64,000 nucleotides of DNA from Leptospira kemamanensis (GCF_004769665.1 NZ_RQGG01000050.1:62001-126000), one strand, 5' to 3'. Numbered from the stretch's first letter, positions 8,214 to 18,300 are shown. A program made the numbers and translations. The notes: generated from the sequence alone by a model not told the origin.

Positions 8214-9570
8214 AAACAAAGTTTACTTCATCCTTCTTTTGTTATCCCTATTTCATTTTTGTAATCGAAATTTTGGAAACACCAAAGAATGGCTCAGTGT
8301 TTTGGCAATGGATGAGGCACCTAAGGTAGTTTCGTTTTCGCCAACTTCTGGTAGCCATATCATAAATTCCCAACCAGAAATTTCTGTTTTATGGAACCAA
8401 CCAATGGAGATCCAATCTTGTGTTTCTGCTTTTTCACTCGACCCCGCAGTCAAAGGGAATTTTGAAACCACTGATATTTCCCTTCGTTTTTTACCCAACC
8501 AGGAACTGCCAGCGGGTGGTTATGTCATACGTCTCACCAAACAATGTGAAAACAAAAAAGGAAAGGACTTAGATCGGGTGTATTCCATTCCTTTTCGAGT
8601 TTTAGAAAAAGAAAAACCCACGGAACCAAAACTCAACTCTCTTTATATAGCAACGGGAAACGCCAACGAATGTTTGTCAGGTGGCAATTTCGTCAATCGG
8701 ATCCAAACGGTGGCAGAGTCTGTATGTAACGGAACCCCTGGGCCACCTCAAATGAGACTCGTGTTTAATGAGCCAATGGAGAGGACCAATTTGGCACTTG
8801 CCCTTCGTTTTGAACCCTTTTTATCCTTTCGATTGGATTGGGAAACAGAGAACGAGGTTTTGATTCAGTTTGATACCTACCTTTCCACAATGACACGATA
8901 CCAATTCCTTCTCCCCTCTGGTGTGCCAGCACTGAATGGTTCGAAAACAAGTGAACCATTACGTCTCGATTTCTTTGTGGGAGAAGGGATCCCAGAACCT
9001 AACGTGATTGGTTTTGGTTTGGCTTCTCAAAATTGTGGGATCAATATACAAGAGTTAGGCTCCGCTTTGGCATCGCGTTGGGACTCAAACCACTGTTTTT
9101 GGAGTACGGGATTACCCATTCTCAGTCCTGAAAATTACCATTTTCGAGGAGGGGATGACGGAACTGGGAATTCCGGTATTAGTTCTGCTTGTTCTGATGT
9201 GAACACAGATAATTTCAGAATTTTTTTTAACCAATATATGGATACAACCTCTGTCATCTCAGCGACAAGGCTTTCCAAAATCTCACCTCCATCAGCAAAC
9301 ATTCGTTTGTCGTCTTGGGAATGGAGCCATTGCCAAACCGAACCACCATATGGTTGTCGGCAATTGACCTATTCGTTTGCGGAAAGTGAAGCAAGTTGTA
9401 ATGGATCTTTGTTTGGGAATCAGACAACGGGAGGTGATTTTAATTTAGCAAATTCATCTTCTGCTCCTAATTTTTATCCTTTTTATGAATTTCGTTTGGA
9501 CTCTGATGCCAAATCAAGTTCGGGAAAACGAATGTCCCAGGCCTTTGTCATTCAAATGGAGGCAAAATGA
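8200..9570 (+). CDS. lipoprotein with SbsA/Big_5 Ig-like domains
   Basis: A 456-residue lipoprotein with a signal peptide ending at Cys21. At least one, probably two, bacterial Ig-like domains of the SbsA/Big_5 kind follow: the first at about 38-135 (pattern VVSFSPTSGS ... WNQPM) and a second at about 180-265 with the same 'FNEPM' signature. The rest is Ser/Asn/Cys-rich. I chose the ATG at 8200 over the GTG at 8197 because GGAGG lies 6 bases upstream. It overlaps the TolC-like gene by 14 bases. Such domains usually act in adhesion or as spacers on the cell surface; its role in the export island is unknown. Confidence 0.7.
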   Translation: MRNGKNKVYFILLLLSLFHFCNRNFGNTKEWLSVLAMDEAPKVVSFSPTSGSHIINSQPEISVLWNQPMEIQSCVSAFSLDPAVKGNFETTDISLRFLPNQELPAGGYVIRLTKQCENKKGKDLDRVYSIPFRVLEKEKPTEPKLNSLYIATGNANECLSGGNFVNRIQTVAESVCNGTPGPPQMRLVFNEPMERTNLALALRFEPFLSFRLDWETENEVLIQFDTYLSTMTRYQFLLPSGVPALNGSKTSEPLRLDFFVGEGIPEPNVIGFGLASQNCGINIQELGSALASRWDSNHCFWSTGLPILSPENYHFRGGDDGTGNSGISSACSDVNTDNFRIFFNQYMDTTSVISATRLSKISPPSANIRLSSWEWSHCQTEPPYGCRQLTYSFAESEASCNGSLFGNQTTGGDFNLANSSSAPNFYPFYEFRLDSDAKSSSGKRMSQAFVIQMEAK

Positions 9571-10094
9571 AATTTCCCTTTTGTATGTTCTTACTCATCT
9601 CTGTTTCCTGTTTCTCCTGTGGCGAAGCAGTTGGTTATCTAAAGTATCCTATCCCCGAAGGAAACCAACTTCTTTTCATTCCGACTGCTTCGCATATTTT
9701 TTCGGATCAATCTCCTATGGAAAAAGAAATTGTTCTCTCAATTGGCGAAGAGTTGGAACGAATCGGATACCAGGTCATACCAAACGAGGATATTCATACA
9801 CACAATCTCCTAACATCAATTCCGAAAGACCATTTGGAACGTTTGGAATTCGAATTTGCTCCAAGACCATATGCATTCGAACCAAAACTCAAACATTGGA
9901 TTCGCATCGCAAAAGAGAAGGGAATTTCGGAACTCATTTTGATTCGATTTGTAAAACCAGTTCCTAAAAATTCGATTCCGATTCGTCTTCATTGGATTCA
10001 CATCACAGAAAACGAAATGGAACGGTTTGATTGGTATTGGGAAGAGAAAAAACCTTTTCCCTTTTTGAAAACACTGGAGAAGGCGAATCGATGA
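9567..10094 (+). CDS. lipoprotein, 175 residues, unknown family
   Basis: The start overlaps the previous stop as ATGA. The signal peptide ends at Cys15 or Cys18 (SVSCFSCGE), so the protein is a likely lipoprotein. The mature domain shows alternating strands and helices, including a segment 'IVLSIGEELERIGYQVI' around residues 54-70 that resembles small periplasmic alpha/beta domains of transport or secretion accessory lipoproteins. I cannot assign a family. Its position between the TolC-like and adaptor genes suggests an accessory role at the membrane. Confidence 0.65.
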   Translation: MKFPFCMFLLISVSCFSCGEAVGYLKYPIPEGNQLLFIPTASHIFSDQSPMEKEIVLSIGEELERIGYQVIPNEDIHTHNLLTSIPKDHLERLEFEFAPRPYAFEPKLKHWIRIAKEKGISELILIRFVKPVPKNSIPIRLHWIHITENEMERFDWYWEEKKPFPFLKTLEKANR

Positions 10095-10606
10095 AAGTTC
10101 CTATGATTCGATGGATTCTATTTCTGTTGATTAGTGTTACAATTAGCTGCAGTCAACAAGAGAAACCGGATCCAAAAGAATTCCAGATTTTAAAAGAAGC
10201 ATACTTAACTGGACGCCTGATAGTTGTTCGTTCTATTTTAGAGGAAAAATCCAAACAAAGTGATTTAAATCCAAAAGAAACCATTCTGTATCTCAAAACA
10301 TTGTTTTATCTGAAAGCTTGGAATGAATTTTTGAATGTCTGGAAACAGTCCGAAGTTCGATCACCTGAACTGATATTACTTTATTATAAAGTATATTTAC
10401 TTGGTGGTCAAGATTCCAAACAAAAAGACGAAGAGCTAGGGCACCTATTGGATTTATTAATCGTTTCGCCAGAGGCTATGCTCTTATACCTCCGATTACA
10501 AAATTTCCAAATTAGTCATTCAGAGAAAAAACTTTTTTTGGCCCAAGTGAAAGGATTTCGAAACTCATTGGATGTATTACAAAAGGAGTTAGAAACTAAG
10601 AAATGA
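10091..10606 (+). CDS. lipoprotein, 171 residues, helical (TPR-like)
   Basis: I place the start at the ATG at 10091, which overlaps the previous stop as ATGA with GGAGAAGG upstream. A signal peptide with the lipobox-like TISC (Cys20) begins there. The mature part is almost entirely helical with paired-helix spacing resembling short tetratricopeptide-like repeats (for example 'LKEAYLTGRLIVVRSILEE' and 'ILYLKTLFYLKAWNEFL'). No family is recognised. It probably scaffolds other parts of the export apparatus; that is inference from its position. Confidence 0.65.
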   Translation: MKVPMIRWILFLLISVTISCSQQEKPDPKEFQILKEAYLTGRLIVVRSILEEKSKQSDLNPKETILYLKTLFYLKAWNEFLNVWKQSEVRSPELILLYYKVYLLGGQDSKQKDEELGHLLDLLIVSPEAMLLYLRLQNFQISHSEKKLFLAQVKGFRNSLDVLQKELETKK

Positions 10607-11220
10607 TTTCATCTATCATACAACGAATCCAAATAAGTCCCTTGTTATTCAGAAAGTTCAAGTTGTTATTTTTCCAAATGGAATCAAAGGTTTGGTTCTA
10701 CATCGCTTTGTATGTTTTACTTTTTTCTTTGAATTGTATTTGGAACTGGGAAGAGTTTCAAAAAGAGAACCTTCAAAGGATATCAGAAATGGGCACGTCG
10801 TATTCCGTGTATCCTTTTTGGTCACTCTATCCATTTCAAATCTTCACGATATTCTTTGTCGCCTTTTCCTTTTTGGTTTTTTCTGCCTTGTTTTTGGGGA
10901 TCGTGACTCGTTTCTTTTCATGGGAATGGAAAAGAAAATTGGTGCCATTGTTAACATGTTCGCTGCGATCCTTTTTTAAGTTCTTTTGTATTTTGTTTCT
11001 GGGAAATAAAATATTGGGATTCTTCCATTCCTCGCAACAGTATGGATTCTTTCTTTTCGTGTTTTGGATTGTTTTGTTGCTATTATTTGTTCAGAACCAA
11101 GGGCGAATGTATTCTGAGTACATTTTAGGAACGGATATGAAATGGAAATCCATGTTCACTCCTTTGGGTTATTTAGGGCCAATCAGTTTTCTGTTTCTTT
11201 TTTGGATTACGTTCGGATGA
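10603..11220 (+). CDS. multi-pass inner-membrane protein, 205 residues
   Basis: About five hydrophobic segments (around 30-48, 77-105, 115-138, 146-165 and 187-204) with a short basic N-terminal region. It is coupled to the previous gene by an ATGA overlap and to the adaptor gene by another. The topology loosely recalls Yip1-type membrane proteins, but I see no diagnostic motif. It carries no signal peptide beyond its first helix. The lockstep arrangement with the adaptor and RND genes suggests an inner-membrane accessory subunit. Confidence 0.6.
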   Translation: MISSIIQRIQISPLLFRKFKLLFFQMESKVWFYIALYVLLFSLNCIWNWEEFQKENLQRISEMGTSYSVYPFWSLYPFQIFTIFFVAFSFLVFSALFLGIVTRFFSWEWKRKLVPLLTCSLRSFFKFFCILFLGNKILGFFHSSQQYGFFLFVFWIVLLLLFVQNQGRMYSEYILGTDMKWKSMFTPLGYLGPISFLFLFWITFG

Positions 11221-12617
11221 AACTAAAATCGATTTATAACTTCCTGACTTTTCGAGTTCGTTCTCTTTTGTTAGTTGGTCTCGTGTATTTCTTAGTTTCT
11301 TTTGTCTATTCTCGATTTGCTACCGAAAACATACGTTATCGAATGCCTGCCTTATCAAAGATGTTGTTACTCCCCATTTTTGCAAAAGAGAGTAAAATGG
11401 AAGAAACTTCGGAGGATCTTAGTCCCCATCAATCCTTCCAGTTGCCACGTGTGGTGGAGGAGAATATTTGGTTTGAATTTCCAGCAGTTGTGGAACCATC
11501 CAAAGAAATTTTCATCCAAAGCAAACAAAACGGTAGAATTCAAAAAATTCATATTGAAGAAGGCCAAACCGTGAAAAAGGGCCAACTTCTGTTGGAGTTA
11601 GATGATGAATTGATTCGATTGGAAGGGGAAAAGTTACAAATCAATTTACTCCAAGCAAAATCGCAAGAAGTGATCACTCTGGAAAAATGGAACCATGCCA
11701 AACAACAAGTGGAAGTAAAGGTAAGAGAAATTGATAAAAAAACCGAATTGATTGAATTGGCAAAAAAAGAATACGAATATGCAAGCGAACTCAAAAGTAA
11801 AAAAGAAATTCTTTGGAAACAAGGTTATCTTTCTCTTTCTGAATTCGAAAAATGGAAACTAGAAGAAGAGACGAAACTCACTCAATTTAAAAATCTGGTC
11901 AGGGAACGAGATAGTTTGTTATCATTGGTCTCAACCCAATCCAACGCACCAGAGGATTCTTTTGTGGAACACTTAAGAGACTGGAAGGAAAAAAATACTA
12001 TTTTAGAAAAAGCCGAGTATGAACTCAGTCTCTCTCATACCAAAATCATCCGAAACCAAATCAAATCCAATGATCAATTAAGAACTGACGCAAAGTTATA
12101 CGCACCTAAATCTGGAAAAATTTTAAAATTAAATGCCAAGGAAGGGGAGCTGACGAACCACAATCCTATAATGAGTTTGATGGAAAACAGTGAGATCTCG
12201 GTTACGTTTCATATAGGAGAAACGGAACTTCCTGAAATTCAGTTGGATAAAGAAATACAATACCATCCTTCTTTGTCAAACAATATCGTAGCTATCGGAA
12301 AATTAGAGAAACGGAATGGATACTTGGATCCCAAATCACATGGGATCATGATCAAAGCAAAATTAACCAAAAATTTCCAGTCCTTACTACCTGGAATGTT
12401 TGGAATTGTGAAAATTAGCTCTTCTCATAAAAAAGAAAAGATATTGATCCCAACTCATTCTTTGTTTGGCGATGCAAATTCTGGATTCTATTTGCAATTG
12501 AAAACTGATCATGGCATTCAAAAAAGATTCATTCAAATCAAACCTTATTCTGAAACTGAATCTGAAGTCATCACGGGACTAGGTCCTATGGAATCGTTCA
12601 CAGTTGAATCCATATGA
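11217..12617 (+). CDS. HlyD/RND-type periplasmic adaptor protein
   Basis: A 466-residue membrane-fusion protein bridging an inner-membrane pump and a TolC duct. The start is the ATG at 11217 (ATGA overlap); the upstream in-frame ATG would lie deep in the previous gene. Features in order: a transmembrane helix (about 13-33), the first half of a biotinyl-lipoyl domain (IQKIHIEEGQTVKKGQLL, about 108-125), long charged coiled-coil helices (about 135-295), the second lipoyl half (LYAPKSGKILKLNAKEG), then beta-barrel and membrane-proximal parts. Its long hairpin suits docking to the TolC-like protein encoded five genes upstream. Confidence 0.85.
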   Translation: MKLKSIYNFLTFRVRSLLLVGLVYFLVSFVYSRFATENIRYRMPALSKMLLLPIFAKESKMEETSEDLSPHQSFQLPRVVEENIWFEFPAVVEPSKEIFIQSKQNGRIQKIHIEEGQTVKKGQLLLELDDELIRLEGEKLQINLLQAKSQEVITLEKWNHAKQQVEVKVREIDKKTELIELAKKEYEYASELKSKKEILWKQGYLSLSEFEKWKLEEETKLTQFKNLVRERDSLLSLVSTQSNAPEDSFVEHLRDWKEKNTILEKAEYELSLSHTKIIRNQIKSNDQLRTDAKLYAPKSGKILKLNAKEGELTNHNPIMSLMENSEISVTFHIGETELPEIQLDKEIQYHPSLSNNIVAIGKLEKRNGYLDPKSHGIMIKAKLTKNFQSLLPGMFGIVKISSSHKKEKILIPTHSLFGDANSGFYLQLKTDHGIQKRFIQIKPYSETESEVITGLGPMESFTVESI

Positions 12618-15592
12618 ATCTTTTGGAACGATTGTATCGATTTTATCATTCTCGAAATTTTCTCTGTTTGGTTTTGGTGATCTTTTTTTGTATTTTATTA
12701 CTGTTCCGTTGGAAAGAGATGAAGTTGGAACTATTGCCTGACCTAACTTCTCTTAGGTACTTTGTGGTCACAGAGTTCCCCAATCATTCCGCGTTTGACA
12801 TAGACCAAACCGTTAGTTTACCGATGTCAAACCAGTTTTCTACTCTCAAATCGGTGAAACGAATTCGAACCTCTTCCCTTCATGGAGAGTCGACCATACA
12901 AATTGACTTACAATTTGGATCTTCTGTTTCGGAATTCAAAGATGGCCTTTATCAATTATTATATGAAATCAAAGAGAGTTTACCTTACGGAGTGCAAACA
13001 CCAAAATTATTGGAACGAAATGAGTATGAAAAACCATTGATCGAAATTCTGATCCCAAAGAATAAGAATTTCAAAAATCCTGCATTTTCATATCACACAA
13101 AACGATTCATCGAAGAGATAGAACGTATCTCTGGTGTGATCCATGTGAATGTTTTTGGAGAAGAGAAATCTAACTTAATCATTACACTCAACCAAAACTA
13201 TTTTTCATTTTACCCGATCAAACTAAGAGATTTGGAATTTCAAGTCCAAGCAGGTTTGCAAAGTGGATCCCTTGGAAAATTTTTAGGAACCAAGAAGGAA
13301 ACTGAAATCAAATTCCAATCTGAAATTGCGGACCTTACGTCACTGCAAGAATTCCCCATTCATTTTGGGAATGGGGAGTTTTTGCCATTGGGCAAATTCT
13401 CAGAAATTACAAGAGTGGATTCAGTAAGGAAACAATTTACCTTATGGAATGGAGAAAAGTCAGTTTATTTAGGAATTGCTGCGGATCCCAAACAAAATCC
13501 ACTCAGGATCAGCAGTGAAATTGAAAGATTGATCAGTGAAAACGATCAATTATTGGGAGTCACGATCGTTTCCAATTCGTCTTGGGAATTGAAAACCCAA
13601 CTGATACAATTTTTGTTTTTCTTTTTTCTAAGCTTCGCATTCGCTTTGTTATTTTCTTATCTATTATATCAAAACATTCATAGTGTAGTCATTCTGTCAC
13701 TGTCTGTCGCATTTACACTTGTGCTTTTTTTACACTTGATGGATTTGTTATCCTTATCCATCAATCTTCTGAGCCTTAGTGGAATTTCAGTGGGAATCGG
13801 AATGTTATTTGATGCGAATAATTTAACGTATTACTCCATCAATTCGGAATGGAAAACATCCTCTCGGCTCACCGTTCCCGAAGTTCTCACTCGAGGGATA
13901 CGATCGATTTGGACTTCTCTTTTATCTTCGAGTTTCACAACCATTATCGTGTTTTTGCCTCTATTAATATATGTGCATGAGTGGAGAGAATTTTTTTCTA
14001 ATATTGGCCTTTGTATTATTTTATTGGTATTTTCTTCATTATTATCCTCTCTATTCATTGTTCCATTATTTTATGTTAGTTTCAAAAGGATAATGATTCT
14101 ACCTTCTAGTGACTCAACTTATCTAAACTCCTTTGAAAAATTACGAACTAGGATTTTATCCAAGCTGAATCGAAAACGAGTGTTCCGTTTTTCTTTCCTT
14201 TTTATTGTTCTCCTCATTCTTTTGTGTTCCGTTTCGTTTCCCAAATTTCTGATTTATCCAGAGACAGTTCCTATCGGTAAAACGATCCAATTAGTACCAA
14301 AACAAAATCTTTCGATAGCAGAAGTAAAAGATACATTAGATCACCTGACTCCCGTTTGTTCCAAATCCAAAACAAATGTGGATTGGCTTGTTTTACCCAA
14401 AGGAGAAGAAACCATTCCTCATTTTTCAAATGTCGCGATTCCCTTGCAAATCAAAGTATTAGGAGATGAGGAAACGGAGGAATGTATTAGGACGATCCTT
14501 TCTTTTTTAAATGAAAGTAGGTGGAATCGAAAGATTGTGAATATCCCGTCTGAGATAACAAGGTCTCTACCGTTTCAATCAGAAGATTCCTTCACCATCC
14601 TCAATGAAACTTGGGAAGGGCTAGTGCAATTTTACCAAAACTTCCAATTTCATAAAAAAGATGGGAGAGGCAGATTTTCTTATGAGCCAAAGCCCATTAC
14701 GATGGAATTTTGGACGCAAAAAAAAATCCCAGTGGGAATAGAAGACGTGGATCTAGAGGAAATCCAACGTAAGATTTTATATGCAAATGATGCAAAGTTT
14801 TTAGGATCCTTGGGTCTTGGAGAGAAATTGGATTTATTTCTTTCCACAAAAGGGAAGGGAAAATCTTTTCCACAGGAAGGTATAGAAAAAGAGAACTTAG
14901 AAAATAACAGTTCGATGATAGAAACAATCCCTCTGAAACGATTTTTTGATCAAAAGCTCCTAAACACATACGAAGAATACAAAAGGGATTCTGGATTGTA
15001 TTATTTAGAATGGATTGGTGAAAATCATCTGAAGGAAGTGATTCTTGGATGGAAACAAAAAGGATTCCAGTTCCTTGAGCATTCGTATGCAGAAGATGTG
15101 ATGAGTTTTTTTCTAATCCTTTTTTCGCTACTACTAGTATCGTTTCTTTTTGTTTATTTATTGTTAGTTGCTATCTATGAATCCTTTCAAAAACCTTTTT
15201 TGCATCTTTCGATCTGTTTTTTCGTGTTCCTTTCTGTTGTTTTTATCCTTTTGGTAATTTCTTCAGAAATTCATTTTGGGCATTACATCGGCATTGTGAT
15301 TGTGCTCGGTGTATCGGTGGATAATATTTCCCTCTTCGATGAAAAATGGAAAGAGTATTCCTTGATTCAAAATAAAGCGGAGAGAATTGAAAAAATCTTA
15401 CAATGGTTGGAGAAACCGATTCTTTTGAATTCAGGAACAACAATGTTTGGAGTATTGCCTGTCATTCTATTTCCCATCCATGGAATGGAATTTGTGCGTT
15501 CGATTGCTATCTCCATATTGATTGGAGTATTGATTTCCTTATTGTTTCTTTATTGTTTGTATCCTCATATATTTTCCAAGTACATTGATTAG
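12614..15592 (+). CDS. RND-family transporter (heavy-metal-efflux-like, divergent)
   Basis: A 992-residue inner-membrane pump of the RND superfamily, slightly shorter than the usual 1030-1050. One N-terminal helix precedes a porter domain with PN1-like repeats, then a helix bundle (about 335-540), a second periplasmic domain and a second bundle (about 830-990). In the helix 4 motif the usual paired acids are reduced to one Asp (GMLFDANN), as in heavy-metal pumps. The helix 10 motif also keeps an Asp (GVSVDNISLFDE). Both could carry protons. It overlaps the adaptor gene as ATGA. Its substrate is unknown; the context suggests it serves the giant protein encoded downstream. Confidence 0.8.
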   Translation: MNLLERLYRFYHSRNFLCLVLVIFFCILLLFRWKEMKLELLPDLTSLRYFVVTEFPNHSAFDIDQTVSLPMSNQFSTLKSVKRIRTSSLHGESTIQIDLQFGSSVSEFKDGLYQLLYEIKESLPYGVQTPKLLERNEYEKPLIEILIPKNKNFKNPAFSYHTKRFIEEIERISGVIHVNVFGEEKSNLIITLNQNYFSFYPIKLRDLEFQVQAGLQSGSLGKFLGTKKETEIKFQSEIADLTSLQEFPIHFGNGEFLPLGKFSEITRVDSVRKQFTLWNGEKSVYLGIAADPKQNPLRISSEIERLISENDQLLGVTIVSNSSWELKTQLIQFLFFFFLSFAFALLFSYLLYQNIHSVVILSLSVAFTLVLFLHLMDLLSLSINLLSLSGISVGIGMLFDANNLTYYSINSEWKTSSRLTVPEVLTRGIRSIWTSLLSSSFTTIIVFLPLLIYVHEWREFFSNIGLCIILLVFSSLLSSLFIVPLFYVSFKRIMILPSSDSTYLNSFEKLRTRILSKLNRKRVFRFSFLFIVLLILLCSVSFPKFLIYPETVPIGKTIQLVPKQNLSIAEVKDTLDHLTPVCSKSKTNVDWLVLPKGEETIPHFSNVAIPLQIKVLGDEETEECIRTILSFLNESRWNRKIVNIPSEITRSLPFQSEDSFTILNETWEGLVQFYQNFQFHKKDGRGRFSYEPKPITMEFWTQKKIPVGIEDVDLEEIQRKILYANDAKFLGSLGLGEKLDLFLSTKGKGKSFPQEGIEKENLENNSSMIETIPLKRFFDQKLLNTYEEYKRDSGLYYLEWIGENHLKEVILGWKQKGFQFLEHSYAEDVMSFFLILFSLLLVSFLFVYLLLVAIYESFQKPFLHLSICFFVFLSVVFILLVISSEIHFGHYIGIVIVLGVSVDNISLFDEKWKEYSLIQNKAERIEKILQWLEKPILLNSGTTMFGVLPVILFPIHGMEFVRSIAISILIGVLISLLFLYCLYPHIFSKYID

Positions 15593-18271
15593 ATGGTTCT
15601 TCGATCTTGGATTCAATCCTATCGATACCAATGGATCGCGGGTTTTCTTTTTTTAACGATTCTTTCTCTATTCCACTCCAAAGAGATTCCCATGGAAGAT
15701 GGGTTAGATGGCAATGTTCCCTTGTTATTGGAAATCTCGCAGCATTGGCCAGGAAAATCTGCATTACAAATTAAAGAAGAAATTGCAAAACCTTGGGATG
15801 TGATTTTTAAATCGATTTATGGATACAAAGAACGCCAATTCATTTCCGATCACGGTGTATTTAGGATTGTATTAAAAGTAGAGAAAGAAACTCTCCGTTC
15901 CGAACTCAGGCAAACGATTCGAAATTTATACGTATTAAACCAAAGTCGTTTCCCGAAGGATGTTCATTTTCCTCGTTTTCTAATGAGAGAAGGAAATTCT
16001 CCCTTTTTTATCGTATTAGAAAAAACAAAAGAATCGGATGTATCTTCCGAAAAATGGATCGAACGAAAAGTAAGAGAGTGGTCCAATGTTTCGTCGGTCA
16101 AATTCCAATCTCGAGTGGAAAAGGAAGTTTTGATTGAGGCCAATCTTTTGGATTTTGAAACCAAAACCTTTCCTGCAGTATCAGAAGTTTTTCAATCATT
16201 AAGGTTAGATGTTTTTGGAATTGGAAGAGAACTGGAAACTGGTAATTTTTCTTTCAAAACAGTTCCCAACTCCATAGAGGATTGGGGTCAAATTTCAATT
16301 CCTATCTTTGGACAAAGCCCACAGTTTGTAGAATCTCTTTTGCAGATTCAACTATCAGATGTTAAGTCAAGTAAAGCGATCCGAGTGAATGGAGAGAGAA
16401 AAACAACCATGATGGTTGTTGCCAAATCAGGATTTCAACTTTTTTTATTGGACTTACGACTTCGGTATTTTTTAAAAGATGATCCAAATTGGAAAATCAC
16501 ATTGATCAGTCGAGAAGGGTTTCTGCAAAACGCAAAAGAATTGATCGTGATTCTTTTGTGTATAGATCTCTTTTTATTTGTTTATTTGGGTTTCATTCAA
16601 AAGAGGTGGATTCATTTTACAATTCTTTGGTTTGTATTTTACCTCACAATCTTATATTTCATTTATGTATTTTCCCTATTGGAAATCAGTTTGGGGAATT
16701 TTTATTTTGTGTTGGTTCTTTGTTTTAAATTACATCTACCATTTACCTACCGTCTCCGTTTAAAACCTTCCGTTTTTAAACTAATTGGGATTCAGTCAGT
16801 AACGTTGGGATTTGTTTTCTTTGGTTGGATTCCAATAGAAGTCCTGAAATTGGAGTTCATGTATTGTTTGTTTCTCTTTTTCTCTCAGGTTCTGTTTCAT
16901 TTGAGTGATCTTTTTTTTGGGAAAAAGGTAAATTGTTTTAAGAAAACCGGCTATGGAAAGATGATTCAGTTTTTAGAGGTTTGGTTTCAGAATTCAAAGA
17001 CGGAAGTCAACATTTATCAAGTTTTACTCTCTGTCTTTTTATTGGTTACCTCCACCGTCTATTTGTTATATGAAGCTAAAAAACCACTTCCTATTTCTTT
17101 AGATGATGGTTTTATGCAGTTTGCTAAATTAGAATTTCCGAATTATATCTCGGAAGCAGAAGTATTTCGCATCACGAAACAAGTAGAATCATTGATCATA
17201 GAAAAGAATTGGACTGACCTACTCATAGTAATTCCAAAACCATATCGTTCTGAATTTTATTTTCAACCGAAGCAAGTTGGATTTGAGATTCCGATTCAGG
17301 AATTGCCTACGGAGATGGGGTATTTTCATTTGATGGAAGAAAGGGTTTCTGATTCCACACAAGTATTACGATTCACTTCGGAAGATCCGAGAAAGTTAGA
17401 AGAGTATCTGTTTCAACTCATTCCTTGGTTGCAATACAGAAAAGAAGTTTCAGATGTAGTGTTGTGTTTTCAACCCTCCCATGATGGATTGGAATTTCAG
17501 ACAAATCCAAATTACCGCGTTTTACTTGGGCAATCGTATCAATCTTCGGTGAGAGAAGATCATTATATCTTACAACCAAATTTGGTAGGAAAATTTTTAT
17601 GGAAAGGATCCTTGTTAGATGTTAAATTTCAGGTGAATCATGTAAATGAAATTGATCCTTATTTGAAGCAGGAGAAAAAAATACCGTTTCAACAAACTGT
17701 TTTTGATTCCTCGATGCGAACGTATTCCCCGGTAAAACTTTTGAGTCGGTATTACGAAATCAATGGTAAACCTACCTTAGAAATTATGGTGAAGGGTAAA
17801 AACATCCACTGGCCAAAACTTGATTTGGAAATCCACCAACAGTTGAAAAACACAGGAACTCATTTTTATGAAAGGGTTTCTCCCGGTGAACCAGTATCTT
17901 ACTATACTTTTCTTCCTCTTCTATTTTTGTCTGGGATCATTACGTTTCGTAAGAAGGGAATTTATGATTGGTTCATCCAATGTTATAGTTTAGTTTTGTT
18001 AATAAAATTACAATCCATATGTTTTGAAGTGAACTACATCCAAATTGTTTGGATCAGTTTCTTTCTCGTGATTTTGTTTTGGAGCCATTCTAAAAAACAA
18101 AGATACCAAGTGATTTTTCATGCCTCGTTTCTCTTGAGTATTCTTCTTCTATTTCTCTATCCTGGGAACCAAGGGTATTTTTTATTTTCAACTCTGTCTT
18201 TGCTTCTGATTTATGGAATCCTTACGTTCCAATTGCAACATTCTTTCATTTTTTTAAGACCAAAGTATTAA
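15593..18271 (+). CDS. degenerate second RND-like protein lacking proton-relay acids
   Basis: An 892-residue membrane protein starting directly at the RND stop codon. It has the RND layout: an N-terminal helix, a periplasmic domain (about 35-315), a helix bundle (about 320-455), a second periplasmic domain (about 500-750) and C-terminal helices. No acidic residue is visible in the helix 4 equivalent (EISLGNFYFVLVLCFKLHLP) beyond its outer end, and the final bundle lacks the charged helix 10 motif. It is also about 150 residues short of typical pumps. I infer a structural partner of the active RND subunit, as in pumps made of two RND proteins. Confidence 0.6.
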   Translation: MVLRSWIQSYRYQWIAGFLFLTILSLFHSKEIPMEDGLDGNVPLLLEISQHWPGKSALQIKEEIAKPWDVIFKSIYGYKERQFISDHGVFRIVLKVEKETLRSELRQTIRNLYVLNQSRFPKDVHFPRFLMREGNSPFFIVLEKTKESDVSSEKWIERKVREWSNVSSVKFQSRVEKEVLIEANLLDFETKTFPAVSEVFQSLRLDVFGIGRELETGNFSFKTVPNSIEDWGQISIPIFGQSPQFVESLLQIQLSDVKSSKAIRVNGERKTTMMVVAKSGFQLFLLDLRLRYFLKDDPNWKITLISREGFLQNAKELIVILLCIDLFLFVYLGFIQKRWIHFTILWFVFYLTILYFIYVFSLLEISLGNFYFVLVLCFKLHLPFTYRLRLKPSVFKLIGIQSVTLGFVFFGWIPIEVLKLEFMYCLFLFFSQVLFHLSDLFFGKKVNCFKKTGYGKMIQFLEVWFQNSKTEVNIYQVLLSVFLLVTSTVYLLYEAKKPLPISLDDGFMQFAKLEFPNYISEAEVFRITKQVESLIIEKNWTDLLIVIPKPYRSEFYFQPKQVGFEIPIQELPTEMGYFHLMEERVSDSTQVLRFTSEDPRKLEEYLFQLIPWLQYRKEVSDVVLCFQPSHDGLEFQTNPNYRVLLGQSYQSSVREDHYILQPNLVGKFLWKGSLLDVKFQVNHVNEIDPYLKQEKKIPFQQTVFDSSMRTYSPVKLLSRYYEINGKPTLEIMVKGKNIHWPKLDLEIHQQLKNTGTHFYERVSPGEPVSYYTFLPLLFLSGIITFRKKGIYDWFIQCYSLVLLIKLQSICFEVNYIQIVWISFFLVILFWSHSKKQRYQVIFHASFLLSILLLFLYPGNQGYFLFSTLSLLLIYGILTFQLQHSFIFLRPKY

Positions 18272-18300
18272 TTTACAACCATTAAGAGAAGAGGCTCTTT

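Noticed and set aside
10031..10090. Upstream start for the helical lipoprotein
   Set aside because: It would put 20 non-signal residues before a clear lipoprotein signal peptide and overlap the previous gene by 64 bases; the ATGA at 10091 is better.
15593..18271. Could be the frameshifted continuation of the first RND gene
   Set aside because: The first RND gene already contains both periplasmic domains and both helix bundles, and this protein has its own N-terminal helix and full double layout, so it is a separate paralogue.
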